DNA of 64,000 bases from Micractinium sp. NFX-FRZ (GCA_029339195.1 JAPTJF010000071.1:119888-183887), one strand, 5' to 3'; positions 45,236 through 58,358 are shown, numbered from the stretch's first letter. Numbers and translations: made by a program. The notes: a model not told the origin generated them from the sequence alone.

Positions 45236-46689
45236 GAGGCCTCAAGTTCAGCTGCTGCCGCGTGGCTGGCAGGGCAACAGCCACGCCACGCCACGCCACG
45301 TTACTCCACGCCACGCCACTTGCTACTTACAGGGCACCACTCCGCCAAATGAACCCGCCTCTTGCTTGCCACGCAGCCGGCACGGCCTCCAACCCACTCT
45401 CGCCGGGAAATTCCGTTTGAATGCACGTCTGTCTTGCTGCTGCGCAGCTGCCACATTGCTGACGCTTTTACTCCAGCTCCTTGGGCTGAAACAAACCTCC
45501 CCACTTTTCCCCACTTTGCCCACTGTCCGCATCACCTGTTCCCGCCGACCTCCTGGCGCCGATCGCAAGCCCCCATTTCCGTTCCCATCTCATCCGATCC
45601 GATCCGGCCCTCTGGTCCCCCTTTCAGCGCACTCGCTCAATTTCCAACCCTTCCTTCAGTCTCAACAGCGACCCCTGATCCGCCCCCCTGGCCCCAGTTC
45701 CGCCGGACCCCTGTACCTCTACCCTGCTCCTTGCTAGCGACCCACTGTATGTCCCTGCCCGTCCGTCGCCCCACAAACATGCTAATAACGCTGACCAGAA
45801 TCCACGTGTGAGGATGTCGCCTGTCTGCACGCTGGCTGGGCCAGAAGCCCACCGGGTTCATTGGCCCCCTGGCTCCCAGCGGGGCTCGGCTCCCCGCACA
45901 TGCTGCCTTGCCCTGATGCCTGCGGATGTGGCACGCAGCGCACCCACCTCATGCACTGCAGCACTGAGGACTGCATGGCAGGGCTTCAAGCCCCTGCACA
46001 GCCTGGCCAACATGCTAGTATTTATGTTACAGGGGTGTCAAAGCATGCAAAGCCTGCGGGCAAAATCAAACTTGTCAGTGACAATGGCCGGTGCCCGAGT
46101 GGCCCCATCGTCGCCATAAATCCAAAGCAAGCTGCCTGCCCGATCGATTTATGCCGCTACACAGCCGCTGGCCAGCCTGCCGGGATTTGGCGGGAAAACC
46201 CCGCGCCGCGCTACTGAGCCGCTTCCTGCTACGCCGTGACTTGGGGCCGCTCCCTTGGGCGGGGAACGACAGATATGCGGGGGTTCACGCTGCGCGGGGC
46301 CAAGACCAGCTCCTAGCACGCCAGGGCGAGGGCGAGGCCGCCCCTAGTGCCAGAAATTAACGCATCAGGCAGAGGCCTGAACGATGGAACGATGGAACGT
46401 TGGAACGATGGAACGATGGAACGATGGAACGATGGAACGATGGAACGATGGAACGATGGAACTGGCCAACATGCCGTCACAAGGCGGCAGTAGGGGTGTA
46501 GCGCAGCACGCGCAGCAGGCACTGTGCTCGCCCGTTCCCGGAGCAAACCGAGCAGGTGGCCCTTTAAAGAAGGCGTTGCTGTTACCGATCACATTCCTAC
46601 TGCCGGTTGGTTGCGGGGACCGTCCCAAGCCGCGGCAACCCTTTGGCAACCATGGCAGCGTCCCGCCTGGAGTCTGTCGGCTCTGGCCC
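45236..46689. other. Intergenic region CBM20 gene / MYND gene
   Basis: About 1.45 kb. It holds a short CCACG-type repeat near 45281-45317 and the ACGATGGA array at 46381-46460. No other gene is recognisable. Confidence 0.5.
46381..46460. repeat. ACGATGGA octamer array
   Basis: Ten consecutive 8-base units, nine perfect and the third ACGTTGGA. Each perfect unit carries an ATG, and the frame from 46384 is open into the first MYND-gene exon. Confidence 0.95.
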
Positions 46690-49600
46690 ATGGGCACACT
46701 TATTGCGGGCTGTGTCCCACCGGGTAGCGAATCATGTCCCTCGTTATGCGCGCCGGTCGTGGCACAGGAGTCCAAGCTCGAGTACACGACCTTTCGGCTC
46801 GCCAGCAGCGTGCAGGACGGCACGCTCGGAGCCGCCGAAGTGTGCAAGATGGTGGAGAGGTCGGTAGCGAGCCGGCCGCCGTGACAGCCGCGGCCTGCAG
46901 GCGCCGCCTGTCTTGGGCCGCTGGCAGCAACCGCCACCATGGCCCCTGTAGACCTGCTGCGGTAGCTTGCCCAGTGGCATCAGATGTAACAGCCGGCCGG
47001 CTCACCTCCCCTTTGTGCAACTGCTTTGCAGGCACATGCAAGAGCTTGCAGAGGTGGTGCGATCCCACAAGAATGCGCAGGGCGGCAGCGCGCCCCGCGT
47101 GCCCGCCACCCTGGCAGACGGCCCGATGCGGCTCGAGGCTGTGTGCCGTGCCCACTCCGCGCTGCTCACCCTGACGCGTGCCTGCTGGCAGCGGGTTGCG
47201 GCAGACGGCGACGAGCAGGCAGGCAGGGAGCAGGCGGAAGCGCAGGGAGGGGCAGGGAGCAGCAGCGGCGGCGGCGGCGCGGCGGCATCTGCCGCGCGTG
47301 CGGGGGCGGCAGCGGGGGGACAACCGGAGCTGGCGGCAGCCGACGCGGCTGAGCTGGCAGAAGTGATTGTCTCCATGTGGGGCGCTTCCTGCACTCTGGC
47401 CATGCACTGCCTCCTCACGTCGAACGAACTCGCCAGGTGGGTGCTGCAGCAAAGGCCCCTTTCTGGAGGTGGGGGAGGATGCACGCTGCGCTGCACGCGC
47501 TGCGCTGCGCCGCTGTGCCATCAAGGCGCCGCAGCTGGCGGTGGCGGCATGATGCGCCGCTTGTACGCACACGGCTTTGCTGTACGACGTGTCAGCCTGA
47601 CATGCGGCACCACCTGTGCACGTGCTGCCGTGCTGCATGTGTGGTGCTGCTGTGCCGAACCTCTGACCTCTGTGCCAGCTGGAGCACTGCTCACCTCTTC
47701 TCTTCTCCCCGCCCCTCCCAGGACTCCCACCAAGTTTGTGGATCCGGTGCTGCGCGTCGCAACCTGCAGCCTGTCTTGCCTGCACCAGGTGCCAAGCCGC
47801 CGCTGCCGCCGCTGCTGCTGCTGCTGCCGTCGCTGTCTCTGGTGCCGCTGCTGCCTTTGCTGCCTGGTGCCGCTGCTGGGCATGCTGATGCTGACCTCGC
47901 TGGAGCATGGCAGGTTGCGTTGCTGTGGCAAGGCGGCAAGCAAGAGCACGCCGCCTGCATGCTGGCCAGCACCTGCTGTTGCATCGTTCACAGCATTCCC
48001 ACTCCTGCCCCTTCACCCTGCATGTTGTATGCCGCCGCTGCTCCTTGACCGACCCCTCTCTGCCTGAGCGGGTTGCATTGCCTCCCGTCTCCTCTGCACC
48101 TGCAGCTGCTGGATTGTATCGACCCCCCAGCTGCGCCCGCCGCCGCCTCCAGCGGTGCCTCCCCGCCCCGCCAGCTGCGCCTGAAGAGCCAGGACGTGGT
48201 GCAAATTGGCGAGAAGGCAATGATGGCACTCAGCTTTGCGGAACGTGCGTGAACCTGAACACGTCAGCTGGCTGATTTCGCCCCCCAGCACCGCTCCTCC
48301 TGTGGGCGGCAGGGATTGGGGAGCCAGCGCTGCTACACCCAGCACCGTGCTGCTGCACAGAAGTACCAGCTGCTTTCAACGATGCAGCTGCTGCTGACGC
48401 GCATGCCCCGCTGCAAGCCAGTTGCCGAGGTCCCTCTGGCCCTCTGGCCCCCGGCCTGAAGGCAACACCGCCCCCACTCGCCGGACCCTCCCACAAGGGC
48501 GGCGCTGCTGGTGCGGATCACCCGTGCTGCCCGCACCCTACACCCTAAACCCCGGCCTCCCCCCTGCACCCAAGCATGCAGGCCTGATGCCGAGCTGGGG
48601 GCCGACCCCCGCCGCCCGGGCCACCTTGGCGCCACGCCCGCAGCACGGCGTGCTGCCGCCGCTCGCAAGCCCTTCCCCGCCTGGCGCCACGCCCCCGCCA
48701 GCCTGCCCTTTCTTGAGCAGGCCAACAGGTGCAGGCAGGGGGAGGGGTGGCCGGCTGCTGGTTGCCAGCTGCAGTGGGCAGCAGCCTCCAGCCCGCTGGC
48801 AACCATGCATGACACAGCAGGCACAGCATGGCATAGCATGACCAGCTGGGGTGTTGCCAGCTCAGCGGTTTGCTTGCTCCCACTTCGCATTCGCAGGGCC
48901 ACTTCTCCTGTGCCACTGCAGCTACGCCACGGCTTCACCTGGCACAGCGTGGCACCCCGCTGCATTCGGCACACCCACAGGCAGAGCACACAAAACAGCG
49001 GCCCCTGTGCTGCTCTGCCCCTGTGCCGCAGGCTGCTTCCCCGGCTGGAGAGCATCATCGGCGCCGGCAAGGGCAGCAGGGTGCAGCGTGAGGGGCGGGA
49101 GGTGCTGGAGGGTGTGCTGGGTGCGCTGGCCTCCGCCTGCACCAAGCTCTACTTCATGCTAGCCTACCAGCAGCCCCGCCCAGGTAACTGGTTGCCAACA
49201 CTGCGTGACACAATTTCTGCCCCTGGCCTCGTGCTGCACCAAGCAAGCCCCGCCTAGGCGAGCGCTGCTCGGTGTGCGGGCCTTTCCTTTGGTCTGTTCC
49301 CCTTCCTGTGGTCTTTCCCCTTTCCTTCCTTTCTTCCTGCACCCAGGGCGGGCCCCAAGCCTGTTGCACCAACAATCAATGAAAGAGGATTTTTTGGTTG
49401 CGCCTGCTGTGGCCCGCAGGAGATGGCGGCCCCAAGCTGGAGCAGCGCATGCCAGCTCAGCAGCCACGGGCGCCAAGCTGGCACGCCGGCTGGAGGCGGA
49501 CGGCTACAAGGGCGGCATGTGGGCCTACCTCAACACATGCCTGGGTGAGGCCTGGGGGGCTGCGGGGAGGCGGCTGCTTCGCTGGGGCGGTGCTGTGACC

Positions 49601-51774
49601 TCTCTCTGCCGTGCTGAGACACAGGCAATAGACAAGGCAACTTGTGGCTGGGTGGGTTAAACAGTGCGGCTCCATTGCGCCAGTGGCAGCGCAGGCACAG
49701 GTTGATTTTACGCACCACACGCCCCCCTGCAGGCAGCTGCGTTGATTGGCTGGCAAAGCTGCGCATCTATGGCGCCACCTCATCGGGGCCCCAGGCCCAG
49801 GAGCAAGTGTGGCGGGACATGCACCAGCCAGAGGGGTGCGCTGCCCGCTGCCTGCTGCTGCATGCAACAAGCTGCTGCGGCAGTCCCACCTCGCCATGCC
49901 TCTTCATGCACTTCATTCTGCCTTTTCAAGCGTCTCGTTGCACCTCACATCAAGCGCCTCATCAAGCATCTCGTCGTGCCAGCAGCAGGCCAAACAGACC
50001 AACCCTGCCTCAACCAACCCCGCCAGTTACCGGCAAGCGTGTCATGCCGACTGGCCTACGGCCCCCTCAATCGGGCCCTGCCTGCCGCGCCTCATTGCTG
50101 CCCCAGCACCTGACTCTCCTCCTCTTGCCCTGCATCGTTCCCCCTTGCCCCCCTGCCCCCTCACTCTGCAGCAAGCTGGCTGCGCTGGCCTATGTGTATG
50201 CTGGCACCTGGCCCCTGGCTCAGCGGCACCGGCTGGGGGACGCGTTCGACGAGAACGGAGCCATGGCGGCTGCCCTGGTGGGCGGGCATGGGTGGAGCCA
50301 GCTAGTGCGCCGGCCCCGCTCCGATGCGGCGCTGCGGCGCTGTCCGCTTGATCTGCTGCGCCTTGGCCCAGCAATGCACCGCTCTCCGTCACCCTGGCGC
50401 CGCCGTCAGCGCTGCCGCAGCCGTGACTCGGCCAGCCGGTGCAAGGTGCCGCTGCATGCGGTTGTTACTATGTGTGTTGCTGCCTCTGCTGCCGCAGCTG
50501 ACCAACATTGCGGGGCGGGCAATGGCGGAGCAGGGCGCCATGGCGGTGGTGGCGCGCCAGCTGCTGCGCTGCAAGGTGGGCGTGCGATGGGGCATGCGCT
50601 GATCAATCAATCAATAAATAAATAAATCAATCAATTACATTGACGGTCCACATGAAAGCTGCTTCGGATCAGCCCATAGCCTGCACCAACCTCGGCTGCC
50701 TGCCCTGTCACGCGCTGCGCTGCCCTGCCCTGCCCTGCCCTGCCCTGCCCTGCCCTGCCTCTGCCCGCCTGTACTGGCCACTGATGCCTGCCTGCCTGCC
50801 TGCCTGCCTACTAACTTCCAAGCTCCGCCCCACCCCACCTCAACCCCCTTCCACCCGACCACTGATGCCTGCCTGCCTACTAACGTGCCCGCCCCCACCC
50901 CACCTCACACCCCTTCCACCCGACCCCTCCAGGACACAATCGAGCTGAGGTGGCCCTTTCAGGTGGTCTGCGCCCTGCGGTACGCCTGCGAAGCCGACAC
51001 GCAGCTGTACTGCTGGCTGGCGCGGGACGGCGTGACAGAGGCGGTGGCGGCCACAGCGGCCGCCCTCTCGCAGCGCCGCTTGAGCGAGGTGGGCTGAGCT
51101 GAGATAGGATTGGGCAGAGCGGGCGGGGTGGTATGTCGTGGGCAGGGCAGGCGGGGCGGTGGGGGTGGTAGGCAGGTCAGGCACGAGAGCTGGGAGAATG
51201 GCAGCGAGGCGGGACGCTGAGCAGCAGGGCCCAAAGCGAGCACAGGCACCACCCTGTGGGGGCGGAGTCACCCACCGCCACCGCCGTCTCTTTACTCTGC
51301 CCCCCTGGCATGCTTTGCCTGCTGTTTCCACTCCCCAGTGCGCCCCTGCCTGCCGCTGCACGCGCAGCAAGCGGGCCATGGGTGGCATGGCGCAGGACCG
51401 CTCCCGATTGCCCCCGATTGCCCCATGGGGCACATCTGCCCTCGTGTCGGTGTCTTTGCGAAGCCCTGCGCCCACGCACGCCGTTGCACTTGGCGCTGAT
51501 GTGCACGTGCACATGTCCACTTTGGCTTCATGCAGGGCGAGCAGCCGGTGCGCAGCGTGACTCTGGACTACTGCTACTCCATCATCCTGCGCACCGCCCG
51601 CAAGGCGGATGAGCTGGCAGGTGAGGCAGGGGTGTGTTTTGAAGCAAGGGTGTGTTGCTGCAGTGCTACAACTGTCGGGCAAGAGTGCGATTTGTCACGA
51701 GTGCGTTGTATCTTCACAAAAGCGATGCATGGACAGCCACAGCATCAGCTGGCGGTCCGTGAGCAGAGGGGTTG

Positions 51775-51806
<32 letters not shown>

Positions 51807-53318
51807 CGGGCAGGCAGGCGGGCGGGCAGGGGGACAAGGTTCCACGGCGCCGCTGGGGCGGGGGCCAGCCAGCGTGTGGGCGCGGCCAGAACGTGCCTCC
51901 TCTCTGTATTCTGCTGCGCTGATGCGATGCCACCCGCCTGCCAGGCAGCGGGCGGCACAGCCCCACAGCCGTGTCCCTGCTGCCGCTGCCCACCGTCGCC
52001 ACCTCTGCCCTTGAAGCTGCTGCTTCCTCTGCTGCTGCGGCTGCCGCCGCCACCTGCTGCATCACTGCTTTCTGTTATCTGCTGCCGCTCGCTACTGATG
52101 GTAGGGGCGGTCGGCACGTAGGGGCGGTCGGCACAGTGTGTGCCCCACCCGACTTACAGTGGGGCATCTTTTAGCACAACTGGATAAAGAATCCAATGCA
52201 GGGTGGGTGGGTGGGAAAGCAGGCTGGCATGCAAGCCAGCAGATCGAGTAAGACCGCACAGAATGGTGTGCGGGCGGCAGCGGCGGCCCTTCAGCCGCTG
52301 CCGCCGTACTGCGCTGCAGTACTGCCGCTCCGCTGCAGCAGATAACAGCAGTTATAGCTGGGCTTTTTCTCTCTGTGCTGCTGCAGGGCCACGCTCCCAC
52401 CTGGCTGCTGACCTGGAGGCTTGGGTGGAGGGGCAGGTGGGGGTTATGATGCGGCAGCAGGCCGAGGCGCTGGGGCGGGCCGCCTTCCTGGAGACTAATG
52501 CGGGCATGTTCCAGAGGAGCCTGACGGTGAGTGTGCACTGATACTGGTATGAAACACCACAGACAACCTCAATCGTGCAAGTAGTGTGAAAGAGGGAGGG
52601 GGTATGTTAGGGGAGGGGGCCTGGCGACGGGTGCATGGCAGAGGAACAGCGAAGCCAAGCCTGCCCCGTGGCTCTGTGCTACGTCCCTGCCACGTCTCGC
52701 GTCCGTCTGGCCTTCATGGGACGTTCCGCTGCTCCTGGAAGGTGGGCGTGTGGCAAGCTGTTTCCTGCCGCAGGCTGGACACGCCTGATCGTGCATGCCG
52801 CGTCATCTCCCTGTGCAGGACGCTCTGCTCCTCCAGGCGGGGTTTTGGCGGGAGGTGCAGCACGCCCACCTGCCCCCCATCCTGGCCGCCCTGCGCGCTG
52901 TGCCCCACGGCGGGTGCCAGAAGCCGGAGGCGGCAGAGGCGGCGGCGGCGCGGGACCGCGCCTGCGCCTGGCTGGGATGCTCCAACCCTGGCTGCACCAA
53001 CGTGGCTGGGTCCAGCGAGGCGGCCCTGCCCGTCATGCGCTGCGCGCGCTGCAGGTGTGTGTTTGTGTGTGGTGGGTGCAGTTGAGAGTGGGGCGCAGCG
53101 GTGGCGAGCTGAAGCCTGGCATGGCAGGGGATGCTGCGGCTTTTGTGCAGCTGATGCCACACGGGCAGGAAGTGAGATGATCACGGGGCCTCCCCGCCTG
53201 GGCGCTCGCTCCCCTCCCCCCCTGCAGGGTCCCCGGGTACTGCAGCACCGCGTGCCAGCGAGCGGATTGGAAGCGGCACAAGCTGGCCTGCCCGCTGCTG
53301 AACAACCAGGGCCAATAA
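46690..53318 (+). CDS. Large MYND zinc-finger protein
   Basis: Well-phased exons include 46690-46859, 47032-47436, 47722-47788, 48106-48244, 52819-53054 and 53228-53318; others in between (LESIIGAGKGSRVQ near 49050, WPFQVVCALRYACEAD near 50950, VTLDYCYSIILRTARKADEL near 51560, AADLEAWVEGQVG near 52400) are clear by coding content but not all borders are fixed. The N-terminal part is a long helical region with no family I recognise. The C-terminus is a MYND finger: CSNPGCTNVAG, then MRCARC, VPGYCSTACQRADWKRHKLAC. MYND fingers bind short proline-containing peptides in partner proteins. Algal genomes have many such proteins of unknown role. The start is chosen at ATG 46690; an upstream in-frame start inside the octamer array at 46384 is possible. 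Confidence 0.75.
50718..50758. repeat. (TGCCC)n repeat in a MYND-gene intron
   Basis: About eight pentamer units, intronic, next to GCCT-rich low-complexity sequence. Confidence 0.85.
51774..51830. repeat. (GCAG)n/(GCGG)n repeat in a MYND-gene intron
   Basis: About fourteen GGCA/GGCG tetramers in an intron following the exon with VTLDYCYSIILRTARKADEL. Similar GCAG runs occur in protease introns near 7520-7550. Confidence 0.9.
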
Positions 53319-54367
53319 TTTCGAACAGATGGCCACGACGCATGCCCGTGTGCACAGCAGCATAGCAGCGATGTGCCTGCCACCACCACCTCTTCATCAC
53401 GCGACTGCCTGTCGTTGACGGCTTTTAGCAGCTTTGATGCGATGACGTGCAAGCGGCTGTCGTTGACGGCTTGACGCAGTTTTGACACGACGACGTGACC
53501 CGGCTTTCTTGACGTCACCAGGCTGTCCTTGACGACTTGAAGCGACTTATACCAAGCCCAGCTGTCACTCACCAATTGATCAACACAAGTTCCACCTGAC
53601 CCAGCAGCTTTTGATGACAGCACGAAAGAAAGTATTGACCGACCCATGTGCTATGTGAGCTTATTGACTGTGTCATGTTATGTTCAATGGAGCTGCCGGT
53701 GGTTGACAGGTGGGCGCACAGGCGTGTTTGGGCCTGTGAGGAGGCAGCATTGGATAGGAGCGATGCATGCACATGGTGCAGGAGTGCAGATCAATTGGGG
53801 ATGAATGGGGTTCGGACAGGCGGGGGCAGCGCCGAAGAGGGCAGCACAGGCACACAAAATTGGCAAATGGGGGTGCCTTGTGGTTGGGGGTACAGCATGC
53901 ATGAGGTATGTGCACAGCGCAGGGGCGATGCGAGCATGCAGGCAGCTGGGAGCAAGGGCGTGCCTAGGGCGTGCTCGCATCGCCGCGTGTGTTCATGGAG
54001 GGACAGGGCCGTGGGTCTAAGAAAGAGAGGGCAGGGGATGTGACGGGGGTAAGGGATAGCAGGAGGGTGACAAGGGGGGATAGGGGTTGGCAGTGCGGTG
54101 CGGAGGAGGGCCCAATGGGGGGTTGCGGAGGGCGGGCCCAAATGAAAGAAAACCGGGGGCGGAGTGCCAGGTAAGTCGTGGGGCTGGCTGGCAGGCCAGG
54201 GCAAGGGGGCGGCACATAAAAGGGGGCGGGGCGGGGGGAGGTGGCATCGTGCGGTTGTCTGTCTGACTATCCTAGAGGAATGAGGAGTGAGTGATCTAAA
54301 GTGTGTCTAGCCTAACAGGGGGGCGAAGGGGGCGCGTGTGCAGGACGCTGCTGCTGCCGACAAGGGC
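53319..54367. other. Convergent intergenic region, MYND gene / expansin-like copy B
   Basis: It holds degenerate repeats at 53403-53545 and, from about 53655, the right arm of the inverted duplication (3' flank of the expansin-like gene). No extra gene is seen. Confidence 0.55.
53403..53545. repeat. Degenerate tandem repeats, CTGTCGTTGACGGCTT type
   Basis: Two long units starting CTGTCGTTGACGGCTT (near 53408 and 53456) and shorter relatives near 53504 and 53522 (CTGTCCTTGACGACTT), with repeated GACGACGTGA-like blocks. Spacing is about 48 then shorter. Confidence 0.65.
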
Positions 54368-54993
54368 TCATGCACGGGCGTGGGAGAGCAGGCGTCGGTC
54401 CTTCTTGCCCCGGGTGGCCAGCGCCTTCTTGGTGTCCTCAGCACAGTCGACGGGCTCCCACTCAATGCTCTTGCGGTCCCAGGAGTAGCCTGCACAGCGG
54501 GGGTGAGAGGGTGGGGAGGGAGGGGCGGGATGTCAGCAGGCAGCGCAGGTGGTGGTAGCGAGGCACGCGCACAATCGGCATGCGCTGCTGCTCCTGGCAG
54601 CTGCTGCCTTCGGGTGCTGCCGCAGCATGCCGCCTGCAGTTGACGCGGCATGCCCCCCACAGCTGCTGCCTGCAATTGATGCTGCCGCCCACAGCTGCTG
54701 CATGCTGTTCAATTTGCCCCCGGCGGCTGAGGCTCACCCGTGATTGCCTTCAAGGCGTCGATTGAGAAGTCGACGTCACCGTCGCCCTTGCACGAGGCAC
54801 ATTCATCGAGAATCATGACCTGAAGCGTGGGGAAGGCAAGCGGGGCGGGCTGGTGAGCAGGAGACAGTGTGCGGGCCGGAGATGGCCAGGCACCGGGCCA
54901 AGCAGCAGCAGCGCCGCCGCCTACGCCAGCCTGCCCCACAGGCGTTCAGGGGTGTGCGCTCACCGTGACCCAGTCGCCGGGCGCGTCCTTCTC
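53655..54993. repeat. Right arm of the inverted gene duplication
   Basis: Reverse-complement match to 1-1333, spanning the last exons, introns and 3' flank of the expansin-like gene. Confidence 0.85.
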
Positions 54994-55498
54994 GGTGCCG
55001 CGCACGCGGATGCACGTGCCGCAGTCGGCCTCATAGTCAAACACCTGGCTGGGCAGCGCCGCATACATCTTCTCCCACGTGCTGTCCAGCTTGCCGAACT
55101 GGCAGGAGTTGAAGCCAGTCTTGTTCTTCTGGTTCTTGCCTGCAGGGGGGAGGAGGGTGGGGGACAGACGGGTAAGTGGGTCAGTCGGGATGGCAGTGGT
55201 GCATCAGCGTGCAGGCTGGGGGCTGAGTGAGTGTCACAGCGTTGCCTGCCTTATTGGCGTAATGAGTTGCCAAACAGTGTGGGGGCAGCACGTTGGCTCA
55301 GGCTGAACCCAGCCGGGGCAGTGGGTCGCACGCGTGCGCCGCCATCCCGAGATGGAGCGGGCAAGGCGGTGCTGATGCGGGCGTGCTGCACCCACCAGAG
55401 TAGGCGGTGCCGTCGCCCTTCTTGGTGGCCTCGGCGCACACTGCCAGGGCGGCCAGGCCCAGCAGCAGCAGGGCCAGGGAGGAGCGGCCGGCAGTCAT
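54368..55498 (-). CDS. Expansin/barwin-like secreted protein, complete (copy B)
   Basis: Four exons on the minus strand: 55498-55396, 55139-54964, 54819-54738 and 54489-54368, total 483 bases, 160 residues. A signal peptide (MTAGRSSLALLLLGLAALAV) is followed by GDGTAYSG, the start of a double-psi beta-barrel domain, then CQFGKL, DYEADCGTCIRVRG, DWVTVMILDECASCK and IEWEPVDC. Cys pairs and the order resemble the barwin/expansin domain 1. No second expansin (cellulose-binding) domain is present, so wall loosening is not assured; binding or remodelling of wall polysaccharide is inferred. The start is the ATG immediately before the hydrophobic signal core. It is the inverted twin of the partial gene at the left edge. 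Confidence 0.87.
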
Positions 55499-57514
55499 GA
55501 TGATGGTGGGCGGCGGCGGCAGGGGGTGGGCTGGGGCAGCAAGGGGGGTGAGGGGGCGGGGGCGCCGATTTGAGAGCGGAGGCGAGAACGGGAGCGAATG
55601 GATGTGACTGGAGCAGGAGGGCGGCCTTATGTGCCATCCAAATCTGGCCGCCCGACCAGAGTTTGTAGTGTGCAGCTGCGCCCCCGTCAGACAGCCGCAA
55701 GCGGCAGGTCTCCCCGGACGGCGCCGGACCGTGTCAGGCATCGGGTTTGACTGCTTCGCACATCGATAGCAGACAGACGGGGGTGGCTGCCTTGTGGGCG
55801 GAGGGCGGGTGGCCAACGGCTAGCCCTTGCTGCCACTACAGTCGGGGCGCAGTATTCGAAGTGCTGTGGGCATGCAGAGCCTCTTCACAGACTGCGAAAG
55901 CTCCGAGCGTGGCTGGGGCAGCCTGGGACGGCCCGGCCGGGCGGCGCCGCCAACTGCCCTGCCGCCGCCGCCGCCGCGACATGCCCACGATGCCGCTGCC
56001 TGCTGCCCTCAGCGAGGGTACGCGGGCAGTGCTGGAACAGCTTGCGTCTTTCTGCTGTCTCAGCCCTGGGGCATTTGTGTTATTATGGCTGAACAGGGGG
56101 GGGCAGCGTTAGCGGTGGCCATCCAGGCGGCTTCCGGCCATGCCCAGCATCCCCTGAGCACAACAGGGTTCTGGGCCAACACATGTGCTGTCAGCCAGTC
56201 AGCAGCGAATCAAGGCACAGCATTGAGGTTCGTAGTCAGTGTGCAAAAGCCAGGCTGGTGTTCAAAAGAGATGTAGTACAATAACGTTGCGGAGGCCCGC
56301 TGCACGGCCGGGGGGGGGCATGTGGTGCCAAGCCATGCAGCACTGGTGCTTTTCCGCGTGCCAGCCGGATACTTCTCACCCCACACGGCGATCACAGCCA
56401 TGGAAGTGTGCCGTGCCGCAGCACAGCGGGCCACATCACGGCAGATGCAGCAGCCGCAACAGCACCTCCACTGTCCTAACTGATAGATGTGCGTGCTTGA
56501 CAGCCTGCTCCTTGGGAACTTGGGTGCCCCGCTTGATGCAGCCCTATCCATGCCACACTGCTCGGCCTCCCCGCTTCAGCATTGCTCCACCTTACCTATC
56601 TTTATGGCGCTTCATTCTGCGAAAGAAGCAATGAAGGTTTAGGTTGAAGCTGTCGCCAACAGAGTGCAGCAGGCAGGGGGCGCAAGTGCAGGTCACCAGG
56701 CATTACCAGGCAGGAAAAGGAGTTGAAGGGAACTGCAGACCACACTGAAGCCAGGGCAGGCACTGGCGGATTGCATTCATTGCAGACCCCAAAATACGGT
56801 ACTGCAAAGCGGCTGAGCAATTTTTGCAGGCTGCTACCAGCTGGCCTGTGGACTGCCGCCGTTTGCGGTCTGCAACCCCTGCTGATGTATAGCCCACGTG
56901 CAGCGGTCTGCAAGAGCCACGAATTCCTGCCAATGGCGCCGGCTGTGGCGGTGAGTGGGCGGCAGCGGCAGCGGCGCCGCCGGCAGCCAGCGGCCAAGTC
57001 CGCCGGCATGGACCCTGAGCAGCGGCCGCCCCCTGGCCTCTTCCGTGGTCCTGCCTAATCGATTCTTGATCATTATGAGGTTGGAACAGAAGAGTGCAGC
57101 CCGTCGTTCAGTGCGGCAGCAGTGCGGTCCAGTTTTAATGAGGGTTGATCAGCACCCTGAGCAGTCGCTTACTTGTGCGAACTAGAACCGACCAGCGCAG
57201 CGGTAAATCTAATCCACTGCTGCATACCACCCTCGTGGCAGCGCCCCACAACAACCCGCGCACTCAGGGGCGTCCACAGAACACCCTCCAATTGACGGCT
57301 GGACGGATGCCGCACTTAATCGCCACCGCCTTGTTTTGATAGAATTCGATATATTCAGAGGCATCACAATGCTATTTGGAGGGCGGCGAGGCAAGTCATT
57401 GGCACAGGCCTAGGAGCGAGAAGCCCTTTGGCGTGCGTTGTGCTGTGGCCTGCCTGCCTGAGCCTGTAGGAAGCCCTTGATGCTGCAGGCAACATATATG
57501 GGGATAGGGGGCCG
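55499..57514. other. Intergenic region upstream of both expansin-like copy B and the lectin gene
   Basis: About 2 kb between divergent genes. Frames of up to about 150 codons exist (for example from about 55827) but lack family motifs, splice logic or codon pattern like the neighbours. A TATA-like GATATATT lies near 57347. Confidence 0.45.
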
Positions 57515-58324
57515 ATGAGGGCCCTCTGCTTGGCAGTCCTGCTGGTGCCGCCGCTCCTCGCTGCTGCGGCTGCACAAGGAGCCACCCAGGGCTTGGCACA
57601 CCACAGTGAGTTTTTGCTTGCTTGCTGTTGGAGTTTTACAGCATGAGTTCCGCAAATAAAAGCTCTACCCGCCAGGCAACGTGAAACATCCAATTTGGCG
57701 GCTACGTTTTGAGTGTCGCGCCCTGGCTGCTCCTGCCGCTCTGCCGCCACCGCTCGTGCGCCGCCGCTAGCGCTGCCCTGCCGCCGCCCTGCCGCCGCTT
57801 ACGCTGGTGCAGCTGCCGCATTCGCCCTTGCTGCCATTGGTGTTCTTGCTGCCTGTGCATGCGTGACACAGACGCTGCATGTGCGCCCGAGCCATGCATG
57901 CAGGACCTGCAGGCTCCGGTGAAGAGGCAGTCTCTTTGAGGTGCGCCCCCCTCGTTGCACTGTCAGCACCAGGCTGGAGGGGGAGAGGTGGACATGCGGC
58001 ACTGCCAGCTGGACATGTGCCGCCCCTGGGTGACCGCCGTTGTTGCCGCCCTGGACGGCGAGTTTGCAGCCTTGGCTTCCCTGACTTGAGCGCTGTGCAC
58101 ATTTTGTCGAGGTGTCCAGTCACTCAGCAATGCACCCCCTGTGGCCGCCCTCCTGCCTGCGCTGCTGCAGCGGCACGCAGGGCGCGCCAGCCCGCAAGCT
58201 GCTGGCGGCGCGGGCGTCTGACCCGCAGGCAGATGCGTCTGCACAGTTGCAGCACTTGAGGGGGCGCCGCGACCTGTTGCAGAGCAGGCCAAAGCCTCCC
58301 TTTCCTCCACGTCCACCGGTGCGT

Positions 58325-58358
<34 letters not shown>

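Noticed and set aside
55827..56276. Frame of about 150 codons downstream of the expansin-like start
   Set aside because: No family motif, and competing frames overlap it; not distinguishable from chance in GC-rich DNA.
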